From the NCBI RefSeq assembly GCF_024746815.1, contig NZ_CP080528.1, forward strand, positions 248,001 to 312,000: a DNA stretch of 64,000 bases. Reading direction: 5' to 3'. Of this stretch, positions 8,389 to 18,040 are shown piece after piece (position 1 is the first letter of the stretch; every line of letters starts with the position of its first letter). The stretch comes from Mesorhizobium sp. AR07 (GTDB taxonomy: Bacteria; Pseudomonadota; Alphaproteobacteria; Rhizobiales; Rhizobiaceae). The translations under genes were made by a program, and so were the position numbers. Under the pieces are notes generated by a model. That model did not search any database and had not been told where the DNA came from. It saw only the letters and a list, made by a program, of their open reading frames with translations.

Positions 8389-8875
8389 CGCGACCATCAA
8401 CGATCAGAAGGCGAGATAGATGGAAGGACGCCCTCCAGGCTAGGAGTGGTCTTGCCAAACCTGACGCGGTCCGCGCAGCGCCACGGCGGCGATGTTGTCC
8501 AGCGATTCCGTGAGTTCGGTCGTGACGGGGCGCCCAATCATCCTTGCAATCGTGGAGTGCACCTCCTATTTTGCAAGGAAGAATCGAGGCTCACGCCGCG
8601 TCGGCTGCTGCGTCGAGCGTTCCAGCATGGCGATCAGATCATCCGGCAGCACCGCCTCTTTGGGAGGCGGGGCGGCGTGTTTGTTGCGCCTGCCCGCCAT
8701 GACCGTCGCGATATGATTGTTCTTGCCCAACGCGTTTCCGGGTTTTGATCGACGAGAGAGAGCATCTCCTCTAGAAAGATCAAAACGAAAGGCTACGGTT
8801 TATCGTTCGTTTTAAACTGTCGACGGGCACGGCGGCTTTGGGCTATTTTCGTTGCCAGAAGCGCCGCGATGATTC
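8389..8875. other. Gene-poor spacer with an integrase fragment and an inverted repeat
   Basis: Apart from the integrase remnant at 8611-8715 (separate entry), the stretch has no supportable gene. An 8-bp inverted repeat AAAACGAA (8782-8789) / TTCGTTTT (8806-8813) lies 63 bases upstream of the DUF1403 gene. It could be an operator or weak terminator. Confidence 0.4.
8611..8715 (-). pseudogene. Tyrosine recombinase fragment
   Basis: The minus strand encodes HIATVMAGRRNKHAAPP, then KEAVLPDDLIAMLE. It aligns with HIATVLAGIRNSHAQPP and KEALLPEDLIAMLE of the integrase at the window start. Only about 35 residues remain and unrelated sequence with stops follows. It shows that another integrase copy once lay here in the opposite direction. 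Confidence 0.65.
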
Positions 8876-9877
8876 ATGCTGTCGACGATGATTCTGCGCC
8901 CGAAACTGCTTAGCCATGCACCTGTGGTCGTCACCGGTGCAGTCCCGGCTGCGCTGGCCACTCCCGTGCCGACCTGGCTGCGCGCCGCGGCGGCCGGTCC
9001 GGACTCGATTGAAGACGCTGCGTTTGCCGCGGCCGCGGCGCTGACCGCCCTCGATGCGGTGGTGCGCCGGCAGGAGATGTGGGCCGGCGCCTGGCGGCAG
9101 CGCCTGGCGCTCGCGGCAGCAGCGGCGGCAACGGCCAAACGCGCCGGCCGGGTCGAGGGCGAGGCGGCGCTGCGCGACGCGCTGCTGCTCACCCGTCCCG
9201 GCGACGACGTTGGACCCGCCGGCCGTATGCTGCTTGCGTGGCGAACGCTGGCATCGCGTCCGGTCGCGACGTTGGTCAGCGAGGCGGTGTTGGTCGATGT
9301 CGGCGCGGATCTGGGCAGCGCGCTTGACGAGGCGGCGGCCGGCCAAATCGCTGACGAAATCCAGGCGACGGCTGGCGTGGTTGGTAATGCAATCGCTGGC
9401 GCGGTCGACGCGATCGCCGTGCTCGAGCGTCATCACAGTCGCGCCGCGCGTGAGCTTGGACCGTGGCTTGCCGACGCTGTTTTGGCCGACCGGCTAGGGT
9501 GGGCGCATGCGGTGCCCCTGTTCGGCTTGCACCCGGTGGCGGGCGGTCGTCGGTCACGACATGCCGAACGGCAATCCGGTCAGCCGTCCCGGCAACGCAT
9601 TTGGGCGGCTTATGCGCAGGCGGCGCTGCAGGCGATGGATCTTGCGGCCGAGCTCGGCCGCCGCGCCGACCGCCTGCTGGCTGTCGCTCCAAAACTGCGG
9701 GCGAAAGGGGCGGACACTGTCGTCGAGAAGCTGCTGTCCGACGACGCGATCGTCGCATCCTCGAAGATCGCCGGCATGAGCGACCGCGGGCTGCGCCGCC
9801 TGTTCGACCGGCTGATCGAACTTGGTGCCGTCCGCGAGCTGTCCGGCCGTCCGACCTTCCGCATCTACGGGCTGTGA
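8876..9877 (+). CDS. DUF1403 family protein
   Basis: This Ala-rich protein of 333 residues belongs to the DUF1403 family, found mostly on plasmids of rhizobia and relatives next to scpB and a tyrosine integrase. Recognisable parts are WLRAAAAGPDSIEDAAFAA near the N-terminus and a C-terminal VVEKLLSDDAIVASS...SDRGLRRLFDRL region. The segment around residues 220-240 is low-complexity and may contain compensating frame changes. No catalytic motif is visible. Its stop is four bases before the scpB start, so the two are co-transcribed. Function is unknown; context suggests plasmid maintenance. Confidence 0.75.
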   Translation: MLSTMILRPKLLSHAPVVVTGAVPAALATPVPTWLRAAAAGPDSIEDAAFAAAAALTALDAVVRRQEMWAGAWRQRLALAAAAAATAKRAGRVEGEAALRDALLLTRPGDDVGPAGRMLLAWRTLASRPVATLVSEAVLVDVGADLGSALDEAAAGQIADEIQATAGVVGNAIAGAVDAIAVLERHHSRAARELGPWLADAVLADRLGWAHAVPLFGLHPVAGGRRSRHAERQSGQPSRQRIWAAYAQAALQAMDLAAELGRRADRLLAVAPKLRAKGADTVVEKLLSDDAIVASSKIAGMSDRGLRRLFDRLIELGAVRELSGRPTFRIYGL

Positions 9878-9881
9878 GACC

Positions 9882-10571
9882 ATGGAGCAGGCGAGGGGGA
9901 GAAGGGCGAAGGAGCGATCAGATGGTCACCTGTTCGACCGCGAATTGGATCACCTGCCGCCAGAAGTACGTTGGCGCGAATGGATGAACCGCGTCGAAGC
10001 AACCATCTTCGCCGCCAGCGAACCGGTTAGCCGCGAGGTGCTTACCCGCATCGTCGGCAAGACCTGCAGCATCGACCTTTTGATCGACGACATCCGCGAG
10101 GAGCTGCGGGGCCGGCCATACGATCTGGTCGCGGTCGCTAGCGGCTGGAAGCACCTGACGCGGCCGGCCTATGCCGACGCCATCCGTACGGCCGTCGGCT
10201 CTAGCGAACGCGCCGTGGACCTCACGCAATCCGAAGTGCTGGTCTTGATGTGCATTGCCTTCTTCCAGCCGATCACGCGCGCCGAACTGTCGTCATTCTT
10301 CGGCAAGGAGATCAGCCGCGACCTGATCGGCAATTTGCGCTCCTTCGGCCTGATCGCCTCCGGCCCGCGGAGCCCCACGCCAGGCGCCCCCTATACCTAT
10401 GTGACGACGAAACAGTTCCTGCTGGAATTCGGGCTTGAAACCTTGCGCGACCTTCCCGACTTCGAGGCTCTCGAGGATGCGGGGCTGCTGTCGAAGGAAA
10501 AGCTTCTGGCGGGCGACATCATGCCGGGGTTTTCGGGCCCCGGCGAGAGTGATGCCGACGCCGACGAGTAG
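9882..10571 (+). CDS. scpB: ScpB-like segregation/condensation protein
   Basis: ScpB subunits bind kleisin ScpA in SMC condensin complexes through two winged-helix domains. Here WMNRVEATIFAASEPVSREVLTRIVG starts the first domain (about residues 34-60). SEVLVLMCIAFFQPITRAELSSFFG starts the second. PYTYVTTKQFLLEFGL matches the typical YxTT..FL..FGL end. The start at 9882 (MEQARG) follows the DUF1403 stop closely; a longer frame beginning at 9822 overlaps that gene. No scpA or smc is seen nearby, so this plasmid version probably has a specialised role. An older decayed copy lies at 8197-8388. Confidence 0.82.
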   Translation: MEQARGRRAKERSDGHLFDRELDHLPPEVRWREWMNRVEATIFAASEPVSREVLTRIVGKTCSIDLLIDDIREELRGRPYDLVAVASGWKHLTRPAYADAIRTAVGSSERAVDLTQSEVLVLMCIAFFQPITRAELSSFFGKEISRDLIGNLRSFGLIASGPRSPTPGAPYTYVTTKQFLLEFGLETLRDLPDFEALEDAGLLSKEKLLAGDIMPGFSGPGESDADADE

Positions 10572-10603
10572 AGCGCCTGTGCCTGGCCGGACGACCGCCA
10601 TCG

Positions 10604-10903
10604 TCACCGCAACTTCTCGAGCGACATGACGGCAAGATCGATTTTTCCCACAAGGTCCCTCAACGGCGCACAATCCGGATAGTGTTGCATCAGCATGGAC
10701 TGTACGAGGCGGAGGTCCTCGATATGTTGTTCGCCAGCTTTTGACGTTCCTCCGGCGGAATTCTCTCCGTAGTAGAGGTCGAAAAACACCGCATCGGGCA
10801 TGGCCGCCCGATCGTGTTCGCATTGAACCCAGTCATCAAGCTCGCTTCGGACTGCATCGACGCGCTTGTAGACGCCTGCGCGCGCTCGCATGTCGGTCAG
10901 CAC
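10604..10903 (-). CDS. Small hypothetical protein
   Basis: A 99-residue protein with balanced composition and a predicted helical content (VYKRVDAVRSELDDWVQCE; HIEDLRLVQSMLMQHYP). It starts with GTG six bases after the end of the DUF5623-type frame in the same direction, so it was probably in an operon with it. I do not recognise a family. Confidence 0.45.
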   Translation of the reverse strand: MLTDMRARAGVYKRVDAVRSELDDWVQCEHDRAAMPDAVFFDLYYGENSAGGTSKAGEQHIEDLRLVQSMLMQHYPDCAPLRDLVGKIDLAVMSLEKLR

Positions 10904-10908
10904 ACCCT

Positions 10909-11906
10909 TTACAGAGTGCCTATCTTGGCATGCGCGTCCACGGGCATCGCCGCCTTCGGACGCCGGCGTCGCTTGCCGCTGAGCGGCAGCCGGTACTCGA
11001 CAGTGGTATTGGGACCGCGTGGCGCGGTAGCTTTTCGTTGAACGTTTCTCGCGAGCTTCACCTCGGCTTCAGCCTTCTCTCCCGGAGTCACAAAAGGAGC
11101 GTGACCGTCGATGGCGACCCTGTCACAATTCGCGGGCACGATTGGTGAAGGAGCTTTGGAAAGCGCTAGCAGGAGCCCATCGAGCGAATATCCCTTCGAA
11201 GTGTCGGCATACAGATAAAGTTCACAGCCCCCTTCCGGATAGTACATCCCCGCCCATTCCGGCCTTGCAAGCGACCAGTTGTGTTGCCGCGCCCAGGCGT
11301 CACGCTCGGCACCTTTCGACGCAACACTCCTTGCGTAAGGTTCGTCGGCCCCGACGTGATGTTTTGCGACAGGATCGTACCAGGCACTTCCATGATCACG
11401 TCCAGGCAGGCGGGCCGAATATACCGCTCCGGGTTCGACGTGTGCCTTGGATGGCTGCAGGCCCGTGATGTCGATGAACTGCAGTACCCTCGCGGCTCCG
11501 CAAGCGATGTCCAAAGCCGCGCGCGCCGAGTCTGGTCGATACTCATCGACCACATGGTCTGGGGCATGACGCCGGAACGACCGAGCTTGTGAGCATATCG
11601 ATACTGAGACGGCTTGATCAGTTCATCAAGCGGCTTTGAAATGAATACCCGGATCGTCTCACGGCCGGATGTTCGTGTTTGGCCGTCTTCCCAGAAGGTG
11701 GAGATATAGACCACATTCCGCGCCAGGCTGGCTTCCGCTGAACGATCGCCCAACGATCGGCGTGCATGCCGAAAATTGCCAAAGCCCGATACTTGAGATG
11801 CCGTGTCGAGGGCTTCGCTGTGCGAGATTGCATCTCGCTTTGAGATAGCCTTGGCAAGGCGCTTTATGCCCTCAATCGAGGACGGCTGAATATCTGTCTT
11901 GGACAT
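10909..11906 (-). pseudogene. DUF5623-like protein, interrupted by one frameshift
   Basis: The start at 11906 (MSKTDIQPSSIEGIKRLAK) has a strong ribosome site (GGAGA) and continues KAISKRDAISHSEALD and SGFGNFRHARRSL, typical of DUF5623-type proteins. Near 11550 the coding signal moves to another frame, which encodes DEYRPDSARAALDIACGAA through HHVGADEPYARSV to WSLARPEWAGMYYPEGG. The combined protein would have about 330 residues. One indel explains the break, so either a recent mutation or a base-calling error is possible. Function is unknown. Confidence 0.6.
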
Positions 11907-12303
11907 GCCAGTTCTCCTGGCTCGTTGGGAAGTGTCGCCCGTCAACCACCTCGCGAGCCCGAACATGACATGAACGGGAGCGTCACGATCGGCAGTGCTG
12001 TCAACAGCTTCGCAACGACGGGCGGCGCGCTCCTGCCAGAAGCACCGAATCGTAGAATACAATTGATTTCTTTTCGTGAGAAGTCTCTGGCCCACTCGGA
12101 CGGCGGCAAGAGAGAGGTCCGAAGTATGCTACAATTTTCGGATATTCTTGGATTGGCTTTTCCCCACAAGATCAGCTAGCGGCTGACTTATGCATCGAGC
12201 GAGGCGAACGGCAGGTTTGCCGCCTGATCCCGGTCGTTCGTTTCCGTCTTCCGAATCTGAAAAGCGGACATTTGACGAGAGGATCCCCTAGATTGGACCC
12301 CTG

Positions 12304-12441
12304 ACCTCCGTGACCGCATCTGGCGATGACGAGCTCGAAGTTTCGCGCTGAATTGGGATCGGCGCTGCGAACGTGCGCCATATCGATGCTGATGATGAAC
12401 TCTTTGCGTCGATCGCCAGGAAGCTGCATTTCCGCAACAAA
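12304..12441 (-). pseudogene. ISKra4-like transposase fragment (N-terminal catalytic part)
   Basis: The minus strand encodes FVAEMQLPGDRRKEFIISID followed by MAHVRSADPNSARNFELV, resembling the first catalytic-Asp region of ISKra4-family transposases. Both ends are lost. The downstream partner fragment at 12666-12923 lies on the wrong side for a simple deletion, so the element has been rearranged. Confidence 0.5.
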
Positions 12442-12665
12442 AGCGACGGTGATGGACCAGCGTGCGCTAACAATTCCTGGCCGACCCGGAGAAGTTACCG
12501 GAATCCGGGGGCTGGTCCGCCCTGCGTCGCTCACGCCTTTTACAGCCGGGCTCGAATGAAGGCGATGCTGTCAGCGGGCGCCCGTGCGGAGTTTCGAGTT
12601 CATGCACGGCCGGTGAGAAGCGGGCAATGAGGCGCGATCGCCACGACAATGCCATAGATGCCACT

Positions 12666-12923
12666 TCACGGCTCTGACGTCCCTGTCGATGTAGTAAGGC
12701 AGCTCCCCGGTTGGTCAGTGTGGGACCATCTCCACTGATCGGCGATCTGCTGCGTGCGCTGGACCTTCATGGCGGTATGGAACCAGTCGATGATGTGGGC
12801 CGTCGGCTTCGGCATGGCGCGGGGCAGCCGCTTGAGAATTTCTGCGGCACCCGAGATCTCAGTGATATCTCCGAAGCCGCAGTACCCTTCGCACAGGGTA
12901 TGAAGGGTGCGATCCCTCACCAC
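12666..12923 (-). pseudogene. ISKra4-like transposase fragment (IIDWFH part)
   Basis: The frame reads EGYCGFGDITEISGAAEIL, then PKPTAHIIDWFHTAMKVQ, the second catalytic-Asp region (DWFH) of ISKra4-type transposases. In an intact gene this part lies downstream of the segment found at 12304-12441, but here it lies upstream in the reading direction. It is debris, not an active element. Confidence 0.5.
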
Positions 12924-13012
12924 CGCCTTTGCTAACCGCCGGGTTTCCAGAGACGCGTGCCTTTACGAAGGAAGTCAAACGGCCTATATTATTCTTTGCA
13001 AGGAGAAGAATA

Positions 13013-13663
13013 ATGGGCGCACTTGCTCGCATCTATACCCCCGCAGAGGCAGCCGCTGTCAGCGGGATCGGCATCAAGGCCGTGCACAATGCGATCGACA
13101 AACGCATTGTCGATACCGTGCCGAGCACTGCTCGGCGCGTCGGTGGGGTCGTCCGACGGGCGTTGACCGGCGAGGATTTGCTGCGGCTCAAGCTTTGGTA
13201 TGGCGTCGGTGCGACTTTGCCCGCTGATCGTCGCCACCGCCTGTTCGAGGAAATCAAAGCTGCCCCAAAGGCCAAGACCGTAAGGGCCGACGACCTGCTG
13301 ATCGTCGACGTCGCCGAGGCGCGTAAACAACTGAAAGCGCGCATTGTCGATCTCGATGAGGCGGAGGCTGCCATCGGCCGCGTTAAAGGGGTGATGGGCG
13401 GAGAGCCTGTGTTCAAAGGAACCCGCATCCCTGTTCGCATGATCACGACGATGCTAGCGCAAGGCGCAGATGAAGCGGAGGTTCTGGAGGGATATCCAAA
13501 GCTCACGCCGCGCGTGATAGAGCTCGCCAGGATGTGGGTCGCCGCGCACCCGGTTCGTGGGCGCCCCAAGAAGCTGTTCGAGAAGGGCGTGAAAATCAAG
13601 TCGTTGAAGCGCGTGGTCTTGAAGGGCGACCCACGTCCGTCGGCCAGGTCGAGACGCGTGTGA
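13013..13663 (+). CDS. DUF433 antitoxin with N-terminal DNA-binding region
   Basis: A 216-residue protein whose N-terminus (ARIYTPAEAAAVSGIGIKA) looks like a helix-turn-helix. Its centre holds the DUF433 signature (GVMGGEPVFKGTRIPV, MLAQGADEAEVLEGYPKLT). Proteins of this type are the antitoxins of DUF5615 PIN-like toxins, one of which starts five bases downstream. The ATG at 13013 follows AAGGAGAAG; an upstream TTG-type start at 12929 is not needed. The lysine- and arginine-rich C-terminus is probably the toxin-binding or DNA-contact tail. Confidence 0.8.
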   Translation: MGALARIYTPAEAAAVSGIGIKAVHNAIDKRIVDTVPSTARRVGGVVRRALTGEDLLRLKLWYGVGATLPADRRHRLFEEIKAAPKAKTVRADDLLIVDVAEARKQLKARIVDLDEAEAAIGRVKGVMGGEPVFKGTRIPVRMITTMLAQGADEAEVLEGYPKLTPRVIELARMWVAAHPVRGRPKKLFEKGVKIKSLKRVVLKGDPRPSARSRRV

Positions 13664-13667
13664 CCTC

Positions 13668-14045
13668 GTGAGGTTTCTGATCGATGAGTGCCTGCACACG
13701 TCTCTGGTTGCGGTAGCCCAAGAACGCGGACATGAAGCAAACCACGTCAACTGGCTTGGGCTAAGCGGCGAAACCGACTGGGACCTCATGCCCCTCATTG
13801 TCGACGAGGATTTCACCTTCGTCACCAAAAATGCCAAGGACTTCAGGAAGCTCTATGCCAAAGAACCGGTTCACGCCGGCCTGATCATCGTCGTCCCTCA
13901 GGTCGGGCCTGAAAAGCAGAGAGAGCTCTTCGATGCTCTCCTCGAAGATTTTGGCCCAGAGGAATTCCTGATTAATGAGGTTATCGAAATCGAGATCGAA
14001 AACGGCATTGCCATCGTAACACGATACGAGCTGCCGTCGCCCTAG
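13668..14045 (+). CDS. DUF5615 PIN-like toxin
   Basis: A 125-residue protein starting with GTG (MRFLIDECLHTSLVAVAQERG), the DUF5615 hallmark with an early acidic residue of a PIN-like nuclease site. LIVDEDFTFVTKNAKDFRKL supplies further conserved Asp residues. It directly follows the DUF433 antitoxin gene, giving a complete type II toxin-antitoxin pair. RNase activity is inferred from the PIN-like fold; targets are unknown. Confidence 0.8.
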   Translation: MRFLIDECLHTSLVAVAQERGHEANHVNWLGLSGETDWDLMPLIVDEDFTFVTKNAKDFRKLYAKEPVHAGLIIVVPQVGPEKQRELFDALLEDFGPEEFLINEVIEIEIENGIAIVTRYELPSP

Positions 14046-14066
14046 CTGAGGCTGCGCGATCTCCGC

Positions 14067-16251
14067 TTAGGACCGATCCGGTTGCCAGTCGCTCATCTGC
14101 AGAATGTTTCCGCCAAGTTTTGCGAACGCGCGTTGGCGGCAGGAGAAGACGAGAATCTGCTGATCGCGTGATTGACGATGCAAAGCGTCGAACATGCGCT
14201 CAATGCGGTCGTCATCCGAATAGACCAACGCGTCATCTAGGATAACCGGTGTGGGTCGGCCGTCGCTGGCGAGCAGACGGGCGAAAGCCAGCCGGGTCAG
14301 AACCGAAAGCTGTTCTCGCATGCCGCCACTCAACCTCTCGACATCCTCGTCCTGACCATTGCGACGAACGGTCTGCGGCAACAGTGTATTCTCATCGAAC
14401 ACTATGGAGATGTCGTCGAATAGCAGTCTGAGTAGCGGCCGCAGCTCGGACATGACCGGTTTGAGATATAGATCGCGTGCCGCTGAGCGCGCAGCGACCA
14501 GCGTCGTGCGCAGCCTATCGAGGACGGCCTTTTCGCTTTCGAAGCGTCTCACTCGTTCTTCAGCGACTTCCAATTTTTCTCCGGCCTCGCGCCAAGCTTC
14601 TTCCACCGCGTCGTCGGACCGAGTGCGAATATGGCCATTGAGATCGGCAAGAGTTACGCGCAACTGACCTGCCTCCTGCGTGGCTGCATCCTGAACCGAG
14701 CGGGCACGGCGCAGAACGGCTTCGGCGCTGGTGAGATCGTGAGCGCCGTCGCGTAGGGGCGCAGCGCGCATTTCAGCCGCTTCGCGCAGAGTTTGTCGGG
14801 CGGTGGCTTCGGTGAGCAGCAAGCGCTCCTTTTCCTCGCGTGCTGCATCAGGTCCCAATATGACCTCGAGGCTGGTCAGTTCCGCCTGGATGGTCACGTA
14901 AGCAGTCTCCGCGGCCATGACAGCCTCGTCGGCATGGCTGCGCAGGGGCAGGGCCTCGCGCACGTTGTTGCGTGTTGTCGCCACACGCTGCTGAGCTGCT
15001 GCATGATGTTGCCGGATCTGTTGCGAATCGACTTTGAGTTCGAGGTCCCCGGCCGCGAGGGCACTCAGTCGGGCAAGCTCCTCGTGCAATTGCTGTATTC
15101 CCTTGGGCGCGAGATCGCCAAGCCGCTGGCGCGCCAAGCCCAGTTCGGCGGCCTTGTCGCGCGCTTCAACCAGGCGCTGGCGTGCCGTCATGAGGCTGTC
15201 GACACCAAGGGCCGCAAGTAGGCTGTGGCGCTTCGCTTCGGCTTCTTCGATGCTCCGGTTGGCTTGCTGCGGCCGATTTGAGCGCAGGGTCAAGGCTCCG
15301 ATGCCGGCAATATCTATGCGCAAGGTGCCAGCAAAGCTTTGATCTTCTGCATGGGCCAAAGGCTTGGCATCGATGGTCACCAAATCGGCGGCGCCGTCCC
15401 GGTATTCCATGCGTAGCGTCGGAAGGGTTCCCAGTTGGGCTGCACGAAGGCCGGCAAGGTCGATTTCGAGCGCTTGGAGCTGCTCGACAGCCTGTTCCGG
15501 CACCGCCAGCATAGCTAGCGCTGCCTCTCCGTCTTCGATCTGGGTTCTGGCGACTTCGGCTTGTTTCAACCGGTTGTGTAGGCTGGCCAGTTGTTCGGAT
15601 GCGTCGCGCGCCGCGAGCGTCGCATCCAGCCGCGCGAGCAGTTCGCGAGCTTCGCGTTCTTCCTGTTCGGCTACTTGAACTTCGGCCATCGCTTGTTCGT
15701 TTTCGGCTATGGCAGAAGCGCGCCGATCGAGAACCTCACTGCGGCGAAGCTGCGCAATCGTCGACTGCTCGCGCAAATCCGCGGCTCGTTTGAGCGCGGT
15801 CCGAAAACTATCGAGGGCCTGCTTCGCTGCGTCGTGGTGAATTGCCGCCAGAGCAGCTTCCGCTTCAGCAGCTTTCAGGGCTTCGGTGTGCGATTTTGCG
15901 GCCTCGACCGCGGCTTCGGCGGCCGAAATACCCTCCCGCCGGATAGCGCCTTCTTCGGGCTTTTCAAGCTCGGACAGACGCGCCATCGCCATACGCCGCT
16001 TGTCGAGCGCATCGCGCAGACCGGCAACTTCGGTGCTGAGGCGCAGCTCTTCTTTCAGCAGTTTGTCACGCTCATCGAGCGCCGCCGCATAGAGACCGCC
16101 GCTCTTGGGACGCAGCGTTGACGTAACCAGGCTATAGAGTTCTTCTTCACATGCGGCGACGATTTCGGCCATGCGTCGCCCGCCGGTCAGGGCTTCAACT
16201 TCCCCCTGAACCGAGGATAGTAGGCTTTCGCGTACGCGTTTTTCGCCATCC
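14067..16251 (-). pseudogene. SMC/RecN-like AAA ATPase, N-terminus removed by an IS6 element
   Basis: The remaining about 725 residues comprise long Ala/Glu/Arg-rich coiled coils and the C-terminal half of an ABC-type ATPase. The signature motif LSGGMREQLSVLTRLAFA and Walker B VILDDALVYSDDDR are intact. The N-terminal P-loop half is missing: at 16251 the frame meets the terminal repeat of the IS element, and the open frame beyond is IS sequence. Without Walker A it cannot be an active ATPase. Relatives are large DNA-repair or genome-integrity ATPases often paired with a metallophosphoesterase. The lost part is not found on the other side of the IS. Confidence 0.75.
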
Positions 16252-17069
16252 GGCACCGTAAACTTAACGCTGTGAAAACAAGATCTGGGAGTGAGGCTTT
16301 GGTTCATTCGGCGTGAAGTCGCGCGATTTGGCGCCATGCTTGCATGGCAGTTGCTCGCAGTTCTCGATGGTGGGTGGATGGAATATCGTGGCGGGGAACG
16401 TTAAAGAGGTGGGCGATCGGGTCGTGGACGGAAACGAAACGCTGAAGATGTCGCGCTGACTTGAAGCGCTTCATGATCCTCTCCCGCCGTCGGACGGGTT
16501 GATGAGAGTTCTCCGCCCGATTGTTCAGGCCCTTGTGCGAGCGATGCTCGACGCCTGGCATGATCTCCCGCTTCGCCGCACCGTAGGATCGAAGCTTGTC
16601 GGTGATCATCACACGCGGCGAACGGCCTTGCCCTTTCAGAAGCTTTCGCATCAAGCGCTTTGCCGCCTTGGCATTGCGACGGCTTTGCACCAACACGTCG
16701 AGAACAAACCCGTCCTGATCAACGGCGCGCCAAAGCCAGTGTTTCTTTCCACCGATGGTGATGACAACCTCATCGAGATGCCATTTGTCGCCGAGCTTGC
16801 CGGCCGATCGCTTCCGGATATCATTGGCAAAGTGTCTGCCAAATTTCTCAGCCCAAAGTCGCACGGTCTGGTGAGAGACGATGACGCCACGAGCTGCCAG
16901 CATATCCTCGACCATCCGCAGGCTGAGCGGAAACCGGAAATAGAGCCAAACGGCATGGGCAATCACCTGCGCCGGAAATCGGTGGCGACGATAAAGAGGA
17001 TCACGGGGAAATCTGGTCATGCCGCCAGATCCCACATTTTGATCGATGCCCGGTTAACGTTACGGTGCC
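16252..17069 (-). mobile_element. IS6-family element A (818 bp)
   Basis: Terminal inverted repeats begin GGCACCGTAAACTTAAC on the left (16252) and GGCACCGTAACGTTAAC read inward from the right end (17069). They enclose one transposase gene. The eight bases flanking each side differ, so no target duplication survives, as expected after IS6 cointegrate recombination. A truncated near-identical copy is at 26975-27520. Confidence 0.85.
16304..17020 (-). CDS. IS6-family transposase (element A)
   Basis: A DDE transposase of 238 residues. N-terminal helix-turn-helix: FPLSLRMVEDMLAARGVIVS. Catalytic residues lie in WHLDEVVITI (first Asp), AVDQDG and MITDKLRSYG (second Asp), and NNRAENSHQPVRRRER (Glu). 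The start is set at MTRFPRDPLYRRHRF; a longer frame adds five residues. It appears intact. IS6 enzymes move replicatively and fuse replicons. Confidence 0.88.
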   Translation of the reverse strand: MTRFPRDPLYRRHRFPAQVIAHAVWLYFRFPLSLRMVEDMLAARGVIVSHQTVRLWAEKFGRHFANDIRKRSAGKLGDKWHLDEVVITIGGKKHWLWRAVDQDGFVLDVLVQSRRNAKAAKRLMRKLLKGQGRSPRVMITDKLRSYGAAKREIMPGVEHRSHKGLNNRAENSHQPVRRRERIMKRFKSARHLQRFVSVHDPIAHLFNVPRHDIPSTHHRELRATAMQAWRQIARLHAE

Positions 17070-17100
17070 GGTCAAACTGCCGCGATGACGAAGTCCTGCC

Positions 17101-17900
17101 GGCGATGTCACGTTGTCTGCATATACACGCGTTGAGACCTGCGGCCGCTGATGTCAGCTGACCATGGCCACGGCTGTCCATTCCGCCATGGCCTGCAGGC
17201 GGTGAATATGTGTAGCGAGAGCGGAGCGTTTTGAGCGGGGCGGGACGAAGAGATTGCGCAGAGCCGAGAAGATCGAAACGAAGCGTTGCAGTGCTCCTGG
17301 TGATCGGAAGCCTTGCATCATCCGCTCTCGTTTTCGCAGCGGCACATGTGCATTCTCCGCCCGGTTGTTCAATCCCTTGTGCGACCGATGCTCGACGTCC
17401 GGCATCACCTGTCGCCTGGCTGCTCCATAGGAGCGCAGCTTGTCGGTGATCATGCGCTTCGGCGCGACGCCTTGCTTCTTCAGCAGCCGCGTCAGCCAGC
17501 GCTTGGCCGCCTTGGTGTTGCGGCGGTTCTGGACGATCTCGTCGAGCACATAGCCATCCTGGTCGACGGCGCGCCACAACCAGTGTTTCCTGCCGGTGAT
17601 GGTGATGACGACCTCGTCCAGGTGCCAGACATCGTTTCGGCTGGGCTGCTTACGGCGCAAGCGGCGAGTGTAATGCGGACCGAACTTGATGCCCCACCGG
17701 CGGATTGTCTCATACGAAACCACGATCCCGCGCTCCAGCAGCATTTCCTCGACCAGACGCAGGCTCAAGGGGAACCTGTAGTAGAGCCATACTGCATGGG
17801 CGATGATCTGCGGCGGGAAACGATGGCGCTTGTAGCTGACGATCGCGGTGTTCATGACATCGATCTATGCCGCAAATCCCTAAGTTAAGTTGATAACGCC
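17101..17900 (-). mobile_element. IS6-family element B (800 bp)
   Basis: The left end starts GGCGATGTCACGTTG (17101) and the right end, read inward, GGCGTTATCAACTT (17900). These imperfect inverted repeats flank one transposase gene. It lies 31 bases from element A in the same orientation. No matching target duplication is seen. Its right end is 140 bases from the end of the autotransporter gene. Confidence 0.8.
17154..17855 (-). CDS. IS6-family transposase (element B)
   Basis: An intact 233-residue DDE transposase: FPLSLRLVEEMLLERGIVVS helix-turn-helix, WHLDEVVITITG (first Asp), MITDKLRSYGAARRQ (second Asp), and NNRAENAHVPLRKRER (Glu). It is related to but clearly distinct from the element A protein, and closer to the transposase at 29705-30409. 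Confidence 0.87.
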   Translation of the reverse strand: MNTAIVSYKRHRFPPQIIAHAVWLYYRFPLSLRLVEEMLLERGIVVSYETIRRWGIKFGPHYTRRLRRKQPSRNDVWHLDEVVITITGRKHWLWRAVDQDGYVLDEIVQNRRNTKAAKRWLTRLLKKQGVAPKRMITDKLRSYGAARRQVMPDVEHRSHKGLNNRAENAHVPLRKRERMMQGFRSPGALQRFVSIFSALRNLFVPPRSKRSALATHIHRLQAMAEWTAVAMVS

Positions 17901-18040
17901 ACCTCGTTAACTGCAAAGCGACACCTCAAGCCGGCCACATCTGTCGATCCTTGACGGCAAGGTCGCTGCCGTCCGAGCGCAATGCCGCCGCTGCTGCCGA
18001 TCCTTCACAAGGCTTTGGCGATGTTTCGCCTCCTCTTCTG

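Noticed and set aside
17055..17100. Composite transposon formed by IS6 elements A and B
   Set aside because: They are different IS6 types, in the same orientation and only 31 bases apart with no cargo between them.
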